Positions 25,971-40,234 of a stretch of DNA of 64,000 bases are shown here, in pieces. Source of the DNA: Linnemannia hyalina (taxonomy: Eukaryota > Mortierellomycota > Mortierellomycetes > Mortierellales > Mortierellaceae); NCBI GenBank assembly GCA_019671135.1, contig JAHRHY010000026.1, positions 62,001 through 126,000 of the forward strand, written 5' to 3'. Positions within the stretch are counted from its first letter, which is position 1. Each line of letters begins with the position of its first letter. The notes beneath the pieces are model-generated. The model was not told the DNA's origin. It did not search any database and worked only from the letters and a program-made list of their open reading frames with translations. The position numbers and the translations under genes were made by a program.

Positions 25971-27775
25971 ATGAATCCTGCTCCGAATCTTCCTCCAGAG
26001 CTCTTGTGTCTCATCACACACCACCTCTCCCATCAGGATCTGGTGCAGATAGTCAGGATCAACAGATCCTGGTACTCAACCTGCTCTCCGCTGCTCTGGA
26101 AGACCGTCCGGCTCCTGTACACGTCCCGGCGACTCTCCGAGCCAGCACAACGGGCCTTCCTCCGTCACAGCCGTTATGTTAGGCCCCTTCAAACCCGCTT
26201 CTTTCGGCCGATCAAGGCCTTTCTCGAAGCGCCCGATCTGTACCTCGAGACCATTGATATCCTCAACAACAACCTTCATTCGGATGTCATAGATCCTTGC
26301 ATGAGCGCCGACTCTGAAGCCCTACTGATCGCCCTGTTGAAGAAGAGTCCCCACCTTCGGACTTTGCGCATCAAACGATCACCCAAGGTGTCTCTCCCGC
26401 TGCTCAATATTATTGCCACAGTGCTACCACGGTTCCGGTTCTTGTCCTTGTTTTGCCCACAGGGAATGCCCTGGGTCAGTCCTGCAACCATGAAGGCGTT
26501 TCTTGAAGCATGTTCGCCAGAGACGGAGCAATTGAGCGCCTGGGTGATAGTCGAGGAAGACAACGAGGAGCAGGTCGAGTCACCCTTGTGGGAACTGAAG
26601 GACAAGGACAAGCACGCGTGCGAAATCGAACGCAAGCACCACCAGTGTTTCATCAGCGATGGGCACGACAGCGTCTCTGACCACAGCAGCCAGAAGTCTC
26701 CACCATCACATCCAGCCCTACACATGCTCTGTCTATCAGGGTACTTCTTCGACCATGAGGAGGACGTTGTGATACCGTTTCTGAGAGGCTGCAAGAATCT
26801 GCAAATGATCGAGTCACCCGACGAGTACCGAAACGACAAGTGCTGGATCACCGACAATTATCGGATACGAGCTGCGATTGAGGAGGCCACAGGATCGACC
26901 CTCAGGAGGTTGGCCATTGCGCCTTCAGGAGCAGGAGCAGAATCGGAGATCACGGATGAGGATGTGGCACAGTTGATTCTGGCAGGACAGTCGCACCGGT
27001 CAGACGGACGCAAGGAGGTCTGGCACACTCTGCATCTGGAAGGAAACCCGCTTTTGGGACCACTAACAGCGGATGCGATTCTTCAGACTTGCACGAGTGG
27101 GCTGGTCTGGCTCAACATTTCAGGCTGTCAGGGAATTCGTGGACACCACATCCAGGCCATTCTCACGATCGCGGTACACTTGCGGAATCTCGATGCAGCA
27201 TGTAGAGGCGACTCCGAAGCGACGGATTCTCGACTCTACGTTTCTCAGATCCTTCAATCGAACACGCCCTGGGTCTGTTGGTCGCTCCGGAGAAACTGAA
27301 TGTGCAGATTTCCGGGTTCGCAAGACCAGACTTATATTGCACAGCAGAAATGGATGCTGTCTGCTACAATACCTCCTTGAGGCAGAGTCTGGATGTCCAG
27401 AAACAGGTCTACCGCCAGATCGCCAGCTTAAAGTACTTAGAAGAGTTGTGGCTAGGAGATGGCGCCCTCTTTCCGGAAGATTTTGAGGATGTCGACGAGC
27501 CCTCGGCTGCGTCAGCAGGATCGGGGACCAAGGAGGTAATATGGGAGCCCTACATGTATGGCCTGAATTATGGAAATGGACACCAAACAACATGCTTGGA
27601 GCTTACGCTTGACAGCGGGCTGGATATTCTCAGGACGTTAACTGAGTTGAGGGTCATCGACATCACAAGAATGAAACACCCGCTTGGAGTGGAAGAGATG
27701 GAGTGGATGGAGGATAATTGGCCGAACCTCCGTACCATCAAGGGGCTCTTTGCAAAACTGCCAAGATGTCCTTAA
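25971..27775 (+). pseudogene. F-box/LRR protein with one frameshift
   Basis: Starts MNPAPNLPPELL at 25971 with an F-box in residues about 5-48 (LPPELLCLITHHL-n-IVRINRSWY-n-LWKTVRL). LRR-like segments follow (LHLEGNPLLGPLTADAIL, LVWLNISGCQG). The frame stops at 27299, but the family-typical continuation (EKLNVQISGFARPDL to the end at 27775) is open in another frame from about 27285. One extra base near 27285 would reconcile the two parts. No GT-AG intron explains it, so this is a recent pseudogene or a base-call error. Without the shift it would be about 600 aa. Expected role: SCF substrate adaptor. Confidence 0.7.
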
Positions 27776-27984
27776 GCCGTGATGCCTAGTAGGGATGACA
27801 GGAGGCGACGGGAAGATCTGGTGGATTGGGTTGCAATGAGTAGGCCACCTTGGTCAGGTATGGACGAGGATGAAATTGAGAAATACCGCGAGAAGCGATC
27901 CTTTCATGTTTGTGAAGGGTACGAATCCGACACCTCAATCTGAAAATAAACATTAATATTCTTGCCCACGTTACAATACGCTGG

Positions 27985-28160
27985 GAAGCTTTTTTTTTTT
28001 TTCGTACGCAATTGTAATCTCTCTGATAAACACCCCAAAGTAGGCATTTGAGACTGGAAGCAAAAGGAAGGTTACATACTAGTACCATTCACCAGTTGCT
28101 GGCCGGCGAGCCTGGCTCTGCGCAGATATTGTTGCTCATTCTCACAGCTTTCAGCGACTT
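27985..28160 (-). mobile_element. LINE tail, 3' end only
   Basis: Minus-strand 3' UTR piece (TTGCTGGCC to TCTCTGATAAACACC) ending in an A-run, read as the T-run at about 27989-28002. It lies head-to-tail with the next copy. Confidence 0.55.
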
Positions 28161-28184
28161 CAATGAAATCATGCAAGTGGGGGC

Positions 28185-29230
28185 TTTTTTTTTTCGTACA
28201 CAATCATATTTCTCTGATAAACAGCACAGAGAAGGTATTCGGAAGTAAGAAAGGTGACTACAAACCAAGCTCGCCAGTGCGCCATCCACCAGTTGCAGTC
28301 TGGCCCGGAACTTGGCTCTGCGCAACAATTGTCGCTGCTCTTCACAGCTTAAACGGACGAAAATAAAACTAGATACGAATGAAGGGGATTCTTCCCATCC
28401 TCTCCATCATTGACAACCTCCTCCTTCCTAACAAACTCTCCAACAACCGCTCGTCAGCAGCGCGTGGGTCCTTGGTCGCTCCAGGGCATCTTCCTTCATC
28501 ATGTGTGGCTAGCGAAGCGCCACACGGGCAGAAACCATCATGCGTGATGTAACCATATCCTTGACTCCAGTCACCTCGGGGGCCTGTGTACTTGGATGTC
28601 TTGTTCTTGGCAGAGATATCCTGGGTCTGCTCCCACGCGATCGTCGCGGAGCACCGAGGTTTCCAGATCAGCTCCGAGGCCTGCGCCTCCAGGTAGCCAA
28701 CAACTTCTGAAGGACTGTCTTGGCGATGGACATTGGGGTCCGGAAGACCGCGGACCATTCAGTCAACATGCTCAAGGGGGTGATGCCGCGGAGGAGATCC
28801 GACACGTTCCACATCGGTTTCTCGTCTCGATCGAGAGCTGGACTACCGCTGTGCACGGCTCTAGCTCCACCGATGGAGGAAAATCCTCGTACATGATCCG
28901 CATCCGAAGGGGGCCACCAGTGTATGGGTACTGGCCTTGGTACCTGACGACCGCTGTCCACCGTGCGTTTGTATTCCCGCTTCCTGGCTGCGTTGTAGCT
29001 GTTTGTCGCCTGCACACCCCACTCGTTAATCTTGCCCATGGCCTCCTTCCAGATCTCAGTGGTGGTCTCGGCTGCCAAGGGGCATTTCCAGACATGATCG
29101 TTATCCTCCTTCTCGAGCTCGCATCGTCGGCATACGCATGTTGGGTACAGGTTGGGCTTGCGAGGACTTGCGAGACCTATGCCAAGGCATCCTTCCAGGC
29201 ATTTCTGGGGGGTTTAAGTCCAAAACCATG
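28185..29230 (-). mobile_element. 5'-truncated LINE with RT zinc knuckle, copy C
   Basis: The longest LINE copy here. On the minus strand it encodes KPNLYPTCVCRRCELEKED followed by NDHVWKCPLA, a reverse-transcriptase zinc-binding (zf-RVT) motif with the C-n-CxxC-n-H-n-C order, at about 29060-29165. A helical segment and the same C-terminus as copy A follow, ending IPFIRI-stop at 28369. There is at least one frame change between the knuckle and the C-terminus. A 3' UTR and an A-run (T-run at about 28185-28194) end it. Reverse transcriptase and endonuclease are missing, so it is dead on arrival. Confidence 0.7.
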
Positions 29231-29285
29231 GCAGTGCAACGTTTTAAAAGCCCAGACAATTCTGAGCGGTCATCGCAAAGCTGAC

Positions 29286-29409
29286 GAAGAGGTGGCCGAG
29301 TGGTCCAAGGCGCCGCAACCATTACCAATACATTTGATCTTCCCTTGGAATATCAAAAATATTGCGGTCTGTTCCAAGAACAGTCGTGGGTTCAAATCCC
29401 ACCCTCTTC
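29286..29409 (+). tRNA. Class II tRNA (Leu or Ser type) with intron, second gene
   Basis: Acceptor GAAGAGG (29286-29292) pairs with CCTCTTC (29403-29409) at all seven positions. D arm, anticodon stem (CCGCA/TGCGG), variable arm and T arm match the gene at 21352-21470, and here the T stem GTGGG/CCCAC is perfect. The intron-like part differs almost completely from the other gene and is about 43 nt. The shared exons and different introns support a real tRNA pair. The anticodon is uncertain for the same reason (candidate CAA). Confidence 0.75.
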
Positions 29410-29597
29410 TTTTGTCTTTGTCTTTTCTCTCTCTGTTGTTGTATCGTTGTTTTTTTTTGTTCCTTTGGTGATGCTAGTGCACGTGCACGTCATTGCATGC
29501 ATGACGGGAGGAAGGAGCAAAAAAAAAGGTTGTGAGCAATTATTTGTTGTCCGTCTTTATGGAGTGGGAAGGTCACCTCCAACTCTGGTCACCCGTA

Positions 29598-29960
29598 ATG
29601 ATTTCTGCCCGTGTGGCGCTTCGCTACCCCCAAATGAGGATGAAAACTACCCTGGAGCGACCAAGGACCCACGCGCTGCTGACGAGCGGTTGTTGGAGAG
29701 TTTGTTGGGAAGGTGAAGGTTGTCAATGATGGAGAGGATGGGAAGAATCGCCTTTGGTCACATCTAGTTTCATTTTGACTTGTGTTTAAGATGTGAAGAG
29801 CAGCGACAATTGTTGTGCAGAGCCATGTTCTGGACCGGACTGCAACTAGTGGATGGGCGCACTGAAGATTTTGGTCTGCAATACACTTGTGCTTCCAAAT
29901 GCCTTCTCTGTGCTGTTTATCAGAGAAATATGATTGTGTACAAAAATCAGCTCTGGGTGC
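29598..29960 (+). mobile_element. LINE tail, copy D
   Basis: Begins in the C-terminal coding part (ATTTCTGCCCGTGTGGCGC), keeps the GCTGACGAGCGG block with the stop region, and runs through the 3' UTR to TTTATCAGAGAAATATGATTGTGTAC. It lies 190 bp after the tRNA gene. Confidence 0.6.
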
Positions 29961-30023
29961 CCATCCTTTCTTCTGCTGGTATGCAGGTGACGGTCTTTGT
30001 AGTGGTAGTGTGAGAACACAGAG

Positions 30024-30462
30024 CTACAACAGGCTTGGCGGATCACTGTCTCTTTCAAAGGGATTGGATATCCATGGATGTGAAGGTGCTGCAGAAAAAG
30101 AGTGAACGGGTAGGTCCCAGACCTCTTTCTGCCGGGCTCGCTCAAAACTGTCGTCGTAGATGGTCTTGTGGATGCAGCAAGATAGGTGATGTTTGAAAAA
30201 AACACAGGTAAACCTGAGGTAACTAGCTGGCGTCTTTGTGGCAGCTCCAAGGCTCATCCACTTCACCTAATCGAGCCTGTAACAAATTGTTGGGGGCACA
30301 TTCTCTTGTCACTGCATCATCCAGTTCAAACACAGTAATGTGCCTTAGGTAGAAAACGCGACAGATAATGAATTGGGGAGTGACCGAGGGTACAAGTGAA
30401 TCAATCTCCTTGTCGAGCGATTCATGTTCAACGGATAGCTTCATCTTCGACTTGTCAGGCAT
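30024..30462 (-). CDS. Possible small or degenerate gene, unrecognised
   Basis: A 79-codon frame (30462 to 30223) begins MPDKSKMKL and contains FELDDAVTRE, with protein-like composition. A second frame just beyond (30266 to 30024) holds FERARQKEVWDLPVHSF and could be a second exon or a shifted continuation. No family is recognised and no splice pair is convincing. Confidence 0.25.
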
Positions 30463-31663
30463 TAGTTGTTGTTATTGTTGTTGGGGTGATCGTGATGTGT
30501 AATGAAGGGGCGGTTAAGCTTATTGCTATAAGAGTAAAGCACTGGTGTTGGATCTTTTTTTCTCCATTCATAATCGATAGCTGGGCATATATAAAATCGT
30601 TTTGCAGGAAGCGAGCGTTACGTGTATGTGTGTGTGTGGGAGTATTGACAACTGTATGATCCTTTTCTTTGCTCGTTGCCTGTTCAATTGTGAGCATTTA
30701 TTGCATTTGGAGGGCCATAGAGAAGTGAGAGGAAGGTGGACTTTGCACGTGCCACGACCTATATCTTCTTTTTTCTTGCTCTTTTTGGTTGTGGGGAGAA
30801 TGAAAAGAAAAGGAGACCTCTCTAATGTCTCCACAAGGCGCAGTGTCAATTATGGCATGTCGCTTTGTTGATTTCTGTACACAATTAAAAAGTACCAGCC
30901 CTTGCCAAGACACCTCCACACTCTCCGCCGCTCGGAGGACGTTTTTAAATAAATGTAGATTCAATAACGGCTGCCTGCATTAGTGGCATTTGCGATAAAA
31001 ATGGACGAAGCGCTTCATTGATGGTGATGGTTGAAAAAGTCAGTGAAAACAAGGCTACGGAATCGACGATGCGATCGGCCGAGCCATTGCACGTTCACGT
31101 TATCGTACTTTGCGTTGTTCTTTCCTTTCCTACTTTGCCCCATGTCATTCAAATGTGCCTTGTTGTTCGCCCTGGTGTTGATTGTGGAAGACGACGACAA
31201 ACGAACATGAGATTGTACTCTTGAAAACCAAAAAAAAATGTGGTGGATGGAAGGACCAAGGTTCGACGACAAAGGAGGAGACCCACAAGAGCGCAATGCA
31301 GCCAAAGGCGGGCACTCAATAGACCAGGGACAGAGTAAGAGAGAGCAGGTGGGTTGCACAAGCGATATTTCACCTCGTGTTAATACAACCCAACATCCCC
31401 CTTCCACCCGCTCGGCTTGCCCGAGTTTCAAACAAGAAAGCGGTTTCTTCCTCCACGCTCAGAACTAGAGTAGAGCGACTTCCTCGTGAATTCGTCTCCA
31501 GTAGACAGACAGAGACAGGGCTCTCACCCTTCTCTCCCGAGCTAAGCCACCGGACATCTTTAAAAGAGCAACCCCACCCGCCTTTTTCTGAGTTCCTTAG
31601 TCCAATAACTCTCATAACTTCACCTACAAGCCCAACACCCATCCCCCCTCTCACGTATCAACA
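30463..31663. other. Intergenic and 5' region of the first Sec14-like gene
   Basis: No supported gene. The last 250 bp before 31664 is pyrimidine-rich with CCACCC runs, as expected for the leader of a strongly expressed gene. Confidence 0.4.
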
Positions 31664-33133
31664 ATGACCAAGCTCGCTAAGGGAGATATCCTTACCACCC
31701 CCGGTACCGGCTACATTGGCTGCCTAACCCCCGATCAGAAAAAGTCCCTGAAGGAAGTCTGGTCCATCATCTTTGACATTGCCGACTCCGGCGAGGCCGT
31801 CCTGCCCGCAGACATGATGCACGAGGTCGAGAAAGAGGCCAAGACTGCCTCCGGCGTCAACACCGCCACTGCTCAGGCTGCCGCCAAGGCCGGTTGGTTC
31901 ACTGGCAACAGGTCCGCCAAGGCTGAGGCCGATGCCAAGGCTGCAGGTTATGGCGCCGGTATGGCCAAGATCTCTCTTTCCGATCTGGGATTGAGTGTCG
32001 ATAAGTTGCGCCCCATTCTCTGGGACAATGCCATGGGCGATCACCCTGGTAACATACTCTTGTGTCTTTGTACAAACGGTTATTCATATCTATATATATG
32101 TCTGGCCAACCATTCTCCCTGCCATCGCAAGCTTCAGTCTTCTAACTGGCCTCTTTGTTGTTTATGTTGACATTCCATGGGTCCAATAGATTCGCTGTTG
32201 CTGAGATTCATTCGTGCCCGCAAGTGGAACACTGTCAACGCCTTGAACATGTTGTTCAAGGCCTTCAAGTGGCGTTTGGACGAGGACATCCCTTCGATCA
32301 AATATTCCTCTGACGGTACCCTCAATGAGCAAAACCCCAAATTCTTTGAGCAGCTCGAGATGGGCAAGTTCTACATTAACGGAACCGACAAGGACAACCG
32401 CATCGTCGCCTACTTGAACGTTCGCCTCCACCACCCTGGCGACCAGCCAGCCAAGACACTCGAAAAGCTGACCATCTATGTTATGGAGTGCGGTCGTGTT
32501 CTGCTCGAGCATCCTGTCGAGACTGTCTGCTTGGTCTTTGACTTGACTGGATTCGGACTGTCGAACATGGACTTTAACATGGTCAAGTACCTCGTCACCG
32601 TCTTTGAGGCCTACTACCCCGAATCTCTCGGTCGCATCATCATCCATGGTGCGCCCTTTGTGTTCTGGGGAGTGTGGAAGGTCATCGAGCCTTGGCTGGA
32701 TCCCGTCGTTGCCTCCAAGGTGTGCTTCACCCGTAAGGATCAAGATCTGTTGGAGTACATTCCCGCCAATCACTTGCCTACGCATTACAAGGGTGGCCTC
32801 AACAAGTTTAAGTATTCGTACCCCCACGCCAAGGCCGGAGAGAACAAGAGTATGGAGGACACCGAGACCAAGGAGCGCCTTGTTGCCGAGTGGAAGGCAA
32901 CATTCTGGAAGTTTGAGGCCCTCACTCGTGAGTGGATCAAGGTCGGCACCAAGGACGCGACGTCGACGAGGACTGAGGCTGAGATTGAGGCCGAGCGTGA
33001 GCAGGTTGCCAAGGATCTCCGAGTTGCGTTCTTCAAGATGGACCCATATATCCGTGCCAGGAATATGTTCCATCGTTCCAACCCTCCAGTTGCCAGCACC
33101 GACGGCAGTGTGAACTGGGTGTACGACAACTAA
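31664..33133 (+). CDS. Sec14-like CRAL-TRIO lipid-transfer protein 1
   Basis: Two exons, 31664-32048 and 32190-33133, giving 442 aa; the 141-bp intron (GTAACA to AATAG) splits an Asp codon in LWDNAMGDHPDSLLLRF. The N-terminal 125 residues hold a conserved start (TPGTGYIGCLTPDQ) and an Ala-rich variable part. The CRAL-TRIO N-terminal helix follows (LLRFIRARKWN). The lipid-binding domain runs from about residue 190 to 350, with VCLVFDLTGFGLSNMD and YYPESLGRIIIHGAP typical of the Sec14 pocket. The charged C-terminal tail contains ETKERL and AFFKMDPYIRARNMFHR. Role by family: transfer of phosphatidylinositol or phosphatidylcholine between membranes. It is in tandem with a paralogue at 34339 that has two more introns. 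Confidence 0.9.
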
Positions 33134-34338
33134 CTTACGCGTTAAAGTTTTTATTATTCAACCAATATACCATTCTGCTTATCGAAATGAAGAAGGCTGA
33201 GTTGGATTGATGCAGCCTGGTTGTATTAACATGTCATTGCCATAGTGTGAGACACGGGTGTCCATGCTTGTCTTTCTTTTCATGTCTTTCGAGGTGACGA
33301 CTCTGGGCTGGGAGCGTTTCAAACAAAAGGCTGAGGTTGAGCAGCAGGAGGGTTTCCATTCATTATCTTTGCCGCCACTCTTGTTCGAGGAGGATCAGAT
33401 CATGTTTAGCGCCATGCGTGCACTCAAGAGTCAGGAACTTGGCGATCTCCAGTGCATCGCAAAGCAGCTAGAATGGCACCACCGTCGAGGTCTGAACGCC
33501 GCCAAGCGCAAGAGAGGGATCGACTATTTGGAGAACTCCTTCCTCCTCGTCGAACTCAGTTCCAGATACCGGAGACGAGTCGGTTAATTGGTCGAGCCTG
33601 TGAGATTACATCTGCCGAAACTGCCTGTCGGAACTTTTGGTATGCAAACAGCTTCGAGCCTTCTATGGTTCCATCATGTTCAAGGTTAGGAACAGGAACT
33701 TGAAGTTGTACACTGGACAAGGCCATTAGCGCAATCATCCGGTCGTGTGAAATCAAGGGCAAGCGGTGAGAGGGAGACAATAGGGTGCACCCTTTGTGGC
33801 AGTTCAAGAAGCAGTAGACCAAGGTAAGCATAATAATGTTTTTTTTCTCCACTTCCTTTTTATATCAAATGCTTGCTTCTTCTCTTGCCTTTGGGCGTCT
33901 TGAGGTTCGTGATCGTGTCGGCTGGCGAGACTTCACCTCCAAGCCTTGCTGTCAATGGCACACCAACAGTGAGGACCATATCACTATGGACCGTCGCTCT
34001 ATCCAATGCAAACAATGCAACCGAGCCAGGACCGTAACCATAACGGGGCGCACATTAAGGCTCGTGCAGCATTACTGTGGCGTCCCACCCCACTCCAGAC
34101 CACGGTCAACCACAACCTCAACCTTATCCACAACCTCAACCTTATCCTCAACCTCAACCTTATCCTCAACCTCAACCTTGACAGTTTCACGCTACGCACC
34201 AGGCGCCCCTTGCTAGGGCTGCTCATTGTTGATATTATGTTCAACCATGTCTCCTCTAACATCAAAGCACTCCTTTCTTCCTCCCCTTTTCAAACATTAA
34301 ACGAGCAACTCCCTACTACTACAAGAACAACAAAAGAG
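33134..34338. other. Spacer between the Sec14-like genes
   Basis: No supported gene. A minisatellite with an 18-bp unit close to CTCAACCTTATCCTCAAC spans about 34107-34181, 160 bp before the next start codon. Confidence 0.5.
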
Positions 34339-36386
<2,048 letters not shown>

Positions 36387-36574
36387 ACGGATAACAGCTC
36401 AGTTTTCTTCAAACTTGACTTGCATAGACCGGTTTTTTTTCATCGTTTTATACAGTTCAACGCGTTGGCACAGTATCGAATATGTTAATACATACAAATG
36501 AGGCAGAAAACGGTAGAAGAGAAAGTGACTATGGACAAAGAAAGGGATGATAGTATTGACAGCAAAGAAACGGA

Positions 36575-39500
36575 CTAAGACCGCCGACCGCTTCCACTGG
36601 CGGTGCTATTTGTCGTACCGCTGCGTACTCGTCCAACAGGTCGGGATATCGTCTCGGCGATCAGCGCCGTCGTCTCCTCGTCACTTGTCTGTCCTCCGTC
36701 ATCCGTCAGACTCGAGTATTGAGGAGGAGGCAGTCCTCCAGCTGGTCCAGACATTGTCGATAATGAGATGTGCTGAGGGGTTGTGTTGACCTTTTTGCTG
36801 TATTCAGATCCGTTTCCGCCTTCACCTGCACTCATGCGATCCTCCTCGTCAATTTGAACAAGAACTCCCGCAGCTTCGATCCTTGCTCGTGACTGACTCG
36901 ACTGCAGATGGGGTCGACGCATGGGCGGCGCCACCGTTCCTGTTCCTGCTCCAGCACCTGAGCCTCCCAACGCCGACCCTGTCTCCAACAGAATCGAGCC
37001 TCGCTCTTTACCATAGGCGGGGGGAGGCGCCAACGATCCGCTGGCGGGAGCCAAGCCCCACTTCTTCACATTGGCCTCGACGAACACGAATCCAGATTGA
37101 CCCAGGTTGACATGAAGCACACAGGGACCGTTGGCTCCAACAGTCGGGAACAAGTTGAATGTCAATCCTGTGTAGGCATCCTCGAGTCGTTTACCGTTGC
37201 GGGTGAAAAAGATGGTTCCTGTGCGGGGTCGGTAGCCACAGCCAACGACATCTCCCTCAAAATAAAATGGCCCATATGGGTGTCCGCTGAAGGGCGAGTT
37301 GCAGTACTTTTGGCCGTCCTTTGAAAAGTAGGCCACAGAGTGACGGTTCCAACCTAACGGTTCGATGTGATCAGAATAAACAGCGATCAATTAGTCCCTT
37401 ATTTTCCTTATTCTAACATCATGAGATGATGCCAAGTCGTCAGAACGCTGAAGCGTGTTCAATTCACAGTACGCCAGCACAAGGACACATACAATAACCA
37501 CAAAAGAGTGATGAGACGCAAGGTATAACAAAAAAAAAGAGTTTGCATGATAACCATTGAGCATACAACTTTGCTCACAAAAATATGTCAGCAGGATCGA
37601 TCGCCCCACCACTTGCACTTTACGCTCTCCTTGTCTTCCCGCTCGCTCTCACAAACCTCTCCTTCCGCTGCCCCATTGACCCCTCCCCCTTTTACCCCAT
37701 TGTCCCTTTGTGTGTATCAACAAAATAAACGAATGTACGTCCTCGGAAAGGGGAGTGGATTCGAAACGAAGAAGCAGGAGACAGACCCAATCTTACCAGG
37801 CATCCTTGTGTAGGGGTATGGCTTGGTCGAAACACCAACAGAGACGACGGTATCGGGACTCTTTTCAAACATCTTGACTTCCCAGTAGTAGACCTCCTGT
37901 TGCTTGGGCATGGGCAGGTTGGTCTGGACAGACGTTTCGGCTTGATTCATGGCGAGGAACGACATCTCTGTCCGATCATGAACCTGCACTCTGTGATTGT
38001 CGTATGATGCCTCGAATTCCCATGCAGAGACGCCCTTTTCCTGAATAGAGAGATACTGTGAGAGTGAAATGTCTGTTGGGACGCTGAGAGGTGGATGGGC
38101 GACTTGGAAGGCTGGTTGGTGAGAGTGTCCCGGTTATGTCATTGTGTTCGATCGGAGTGTGTTTGTCATTTATGACATAGAGTTCGGGCGCAAGAGCGGG
38201 CGGAATAAAAAGAAATATGGAAAAAAGGAACAGTTCGAGGTTAGACATCGGTTGACCAACAACTTGAGGGAGTATGAAAAAAGTGGGCAAAAGAGTGAGT
38301 TCCTGGAATCCTGTTGTTCCCGTTTAGCAGCGTTGATCTAGAAGTCAGAGTGAGCGGCCGCCTTGGACATGATCATATCCATTAGCCATGCCTCCTTGCA
38401 TCCAGAGTCCCGGAGGCCGGTGTTGTCGATGAGTTGTCACTGCCAATGGGTCACTTGAGTTGTATACGTCAGAGTGAAGATGCAGAGAAGAGCGACACCG
38501 CTACTATTATCCTCACTGGGGCCGGGTTGATAATGGAGCTTTCTTTGTTTGGAGTGAGTGTTTTCTATCACACTCCTGATTTTTTGTTGTTTCGAGATGT
38601 CTCCTGAACAAACCATCCCTCATTGAAAACGAACACGAGAACGAAAACAAAAAAGTAAGGTCTGCTCTCTCGTTCCTCCCCCGTTATGATCTCTTTCGGC
38701 CCCCTTTCAATGGCCATCTGCCCAATGGAATGATGATACTCGTTCTTGAATGACCCTCTTTGTTTGTTGTTTCTTTGTTTGTTGTCATTCCAGACACGAT
38801 CTGTCCTGGATGATCGTCAATGGGTTAGACTCCTTGTTGGTCTCCCTTTCCCATACTCGGTACCCAACGACCCATGTCAAAAGCACATGTACGAAAAGGG
38901 ACAAGCAAGTGGTCTATTTTCTATTCCCAAGGCATGTTGATATCTCCAGAGGAAGGAAAGAAGAAAGGAGCAGACGACCAGTCATGAAAGAAGATGGCAG
39001 TGAAGCGGCATGACGAAAAAAGAAAGGAATCGAAACAAAAAGGACAAAGATAGACCTGCTGCACAAAGATGTTATGCTCTCACTCTGCGACACACTCTTC
39101 CTCTCTTTCCAGTCCTGCCTTTTTCTTTTTCTGTTTTGCCTTGTCCAATCCTTCAATACCATGCAAGAAAAATGCTTCCTGGACTGTCCCTCCCGGCTGT
39201 TCCTGCTCGCTTTTGTTTGTCCAGTTGTGGAGTGTGTATCTTTCTCGTATCTCCTGTCTGTCTTTTCATCCTGCTGTGCTGCTTGGACTGTCTGGTGCAG
39301 GCTGTTCAGAGTGGGAAAGGAGTCCAAAAATAAAAACAACTGAACCGTTTCCGATTGACAAAGTGGCGAGGCAAAGGAGAAGGGCTATGGGAGATAAAAG
39401 GTAGGTACAGGAGGAAAACAACCAAAAAGCCAAGGCCAAAAAGGGTAACAAAAAGGGCCAAGCAACGCAATTCAGAGCAGAGCCAAGCCAAATTGAACAA

Positions 39501-40234
39501 ATAAAAATGAGAAATAGTATACCTCTGGAAGAAGTGTACGCTTGTCGTTGGGCACCAGTAAGCAGTGCCCAGCGCTCGTCGTTCTCGTTGAGGGTCAAGT
39601 CTGGGTCGGGTTCGTCCTCGCTGGGGACCTGGTGTGGGCCGGAAGAATGATGCCGGGAAGAGCCGCCTCCGAGACCGTGTCCGCCGCCTGGCCCTCCCAA
39701 GAGCGACTCGTGACCGTCTTGGGAGCTGTGCATCGACAAGGGGAGCCAGCCGGCTCTTTGGCCACATGACCGAATGACAGACGCAAGGGTGACCAGCAGC
39801 GCAGTGGTCAAGACCACAGCGACCAGCCAGGTGGCATCGTCGTCGTCATTGTCGTTGTTGTCGTCGCCATTGCTGTCGGTGGGGAGGTGCATGCTCTTGC
39901 TGTAGTCGTCTAGCTCTGGCATGGAAGGAACCAAGCCAAAGGAGTTGACTGGCTGGCTTGGCCTGTGCAGGAGCACGAAGGGGCCGCCTGTGGTTGGTTC
40001 TTCTTTTGGGGATGAAGAAGAGGATATGGAGTTGACGTAGTCTGAAGGAGAGGAGAGGGTGAAGGGGGGTTGATGTTGTTGGGGATGATACTTGTCGCTG
40101 TCGCTGAAAAAAGCCTGGTCTGTTTCGGATAAGACAGGATCGTTGCTGTTATCGTTGTCGACGGGAGAGAGTCGCCATGGGTGGTTATCCTGCCTCCTGT
40201 TGAGATAGCTGCTTCTTGCCCTTGCTGTAGTCAT
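36575..40234 (-). CDS. SSH4: SSH4/EAR1-like SPRY membrane adaptor for Rsp5
   Basis: Three exons on the minus strand: 40234-39523, 38111-37797, 37353-36575, coding 601 aa; both introns split a codon after its first base and fit the GT-AG rule. The N-terminal 135 residues are Ser/Asp-rich. One membrane helix (WLVAVVLTTALLVTLASVI) lies at about 138-158. After a linker, the block PTDISLSQYLSIQEKGVSAWEF leads into a SPRY domain (about 255-390: VYYWEVKMFE, SVGVSTKPYP, SVAYFSKDGQ). The C-terminus has two PPxY motifs (PPAY, PPQY) able to bind WW domains of Rsp5-type ligases. In yeast such proteins target permeases for vacuolar sorting. Intron 1 is 1411 bp, far longer than others here. Symbol by similarity of layout. 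Confidence 0.85.

Noticed and set aside
28596..29471. 291-codon plus-strand ORF
   Set aside because: It runs antisense to the LINE copy and through the tRNA gene; its EVAEWSKAP phrase is a translated tRNA.
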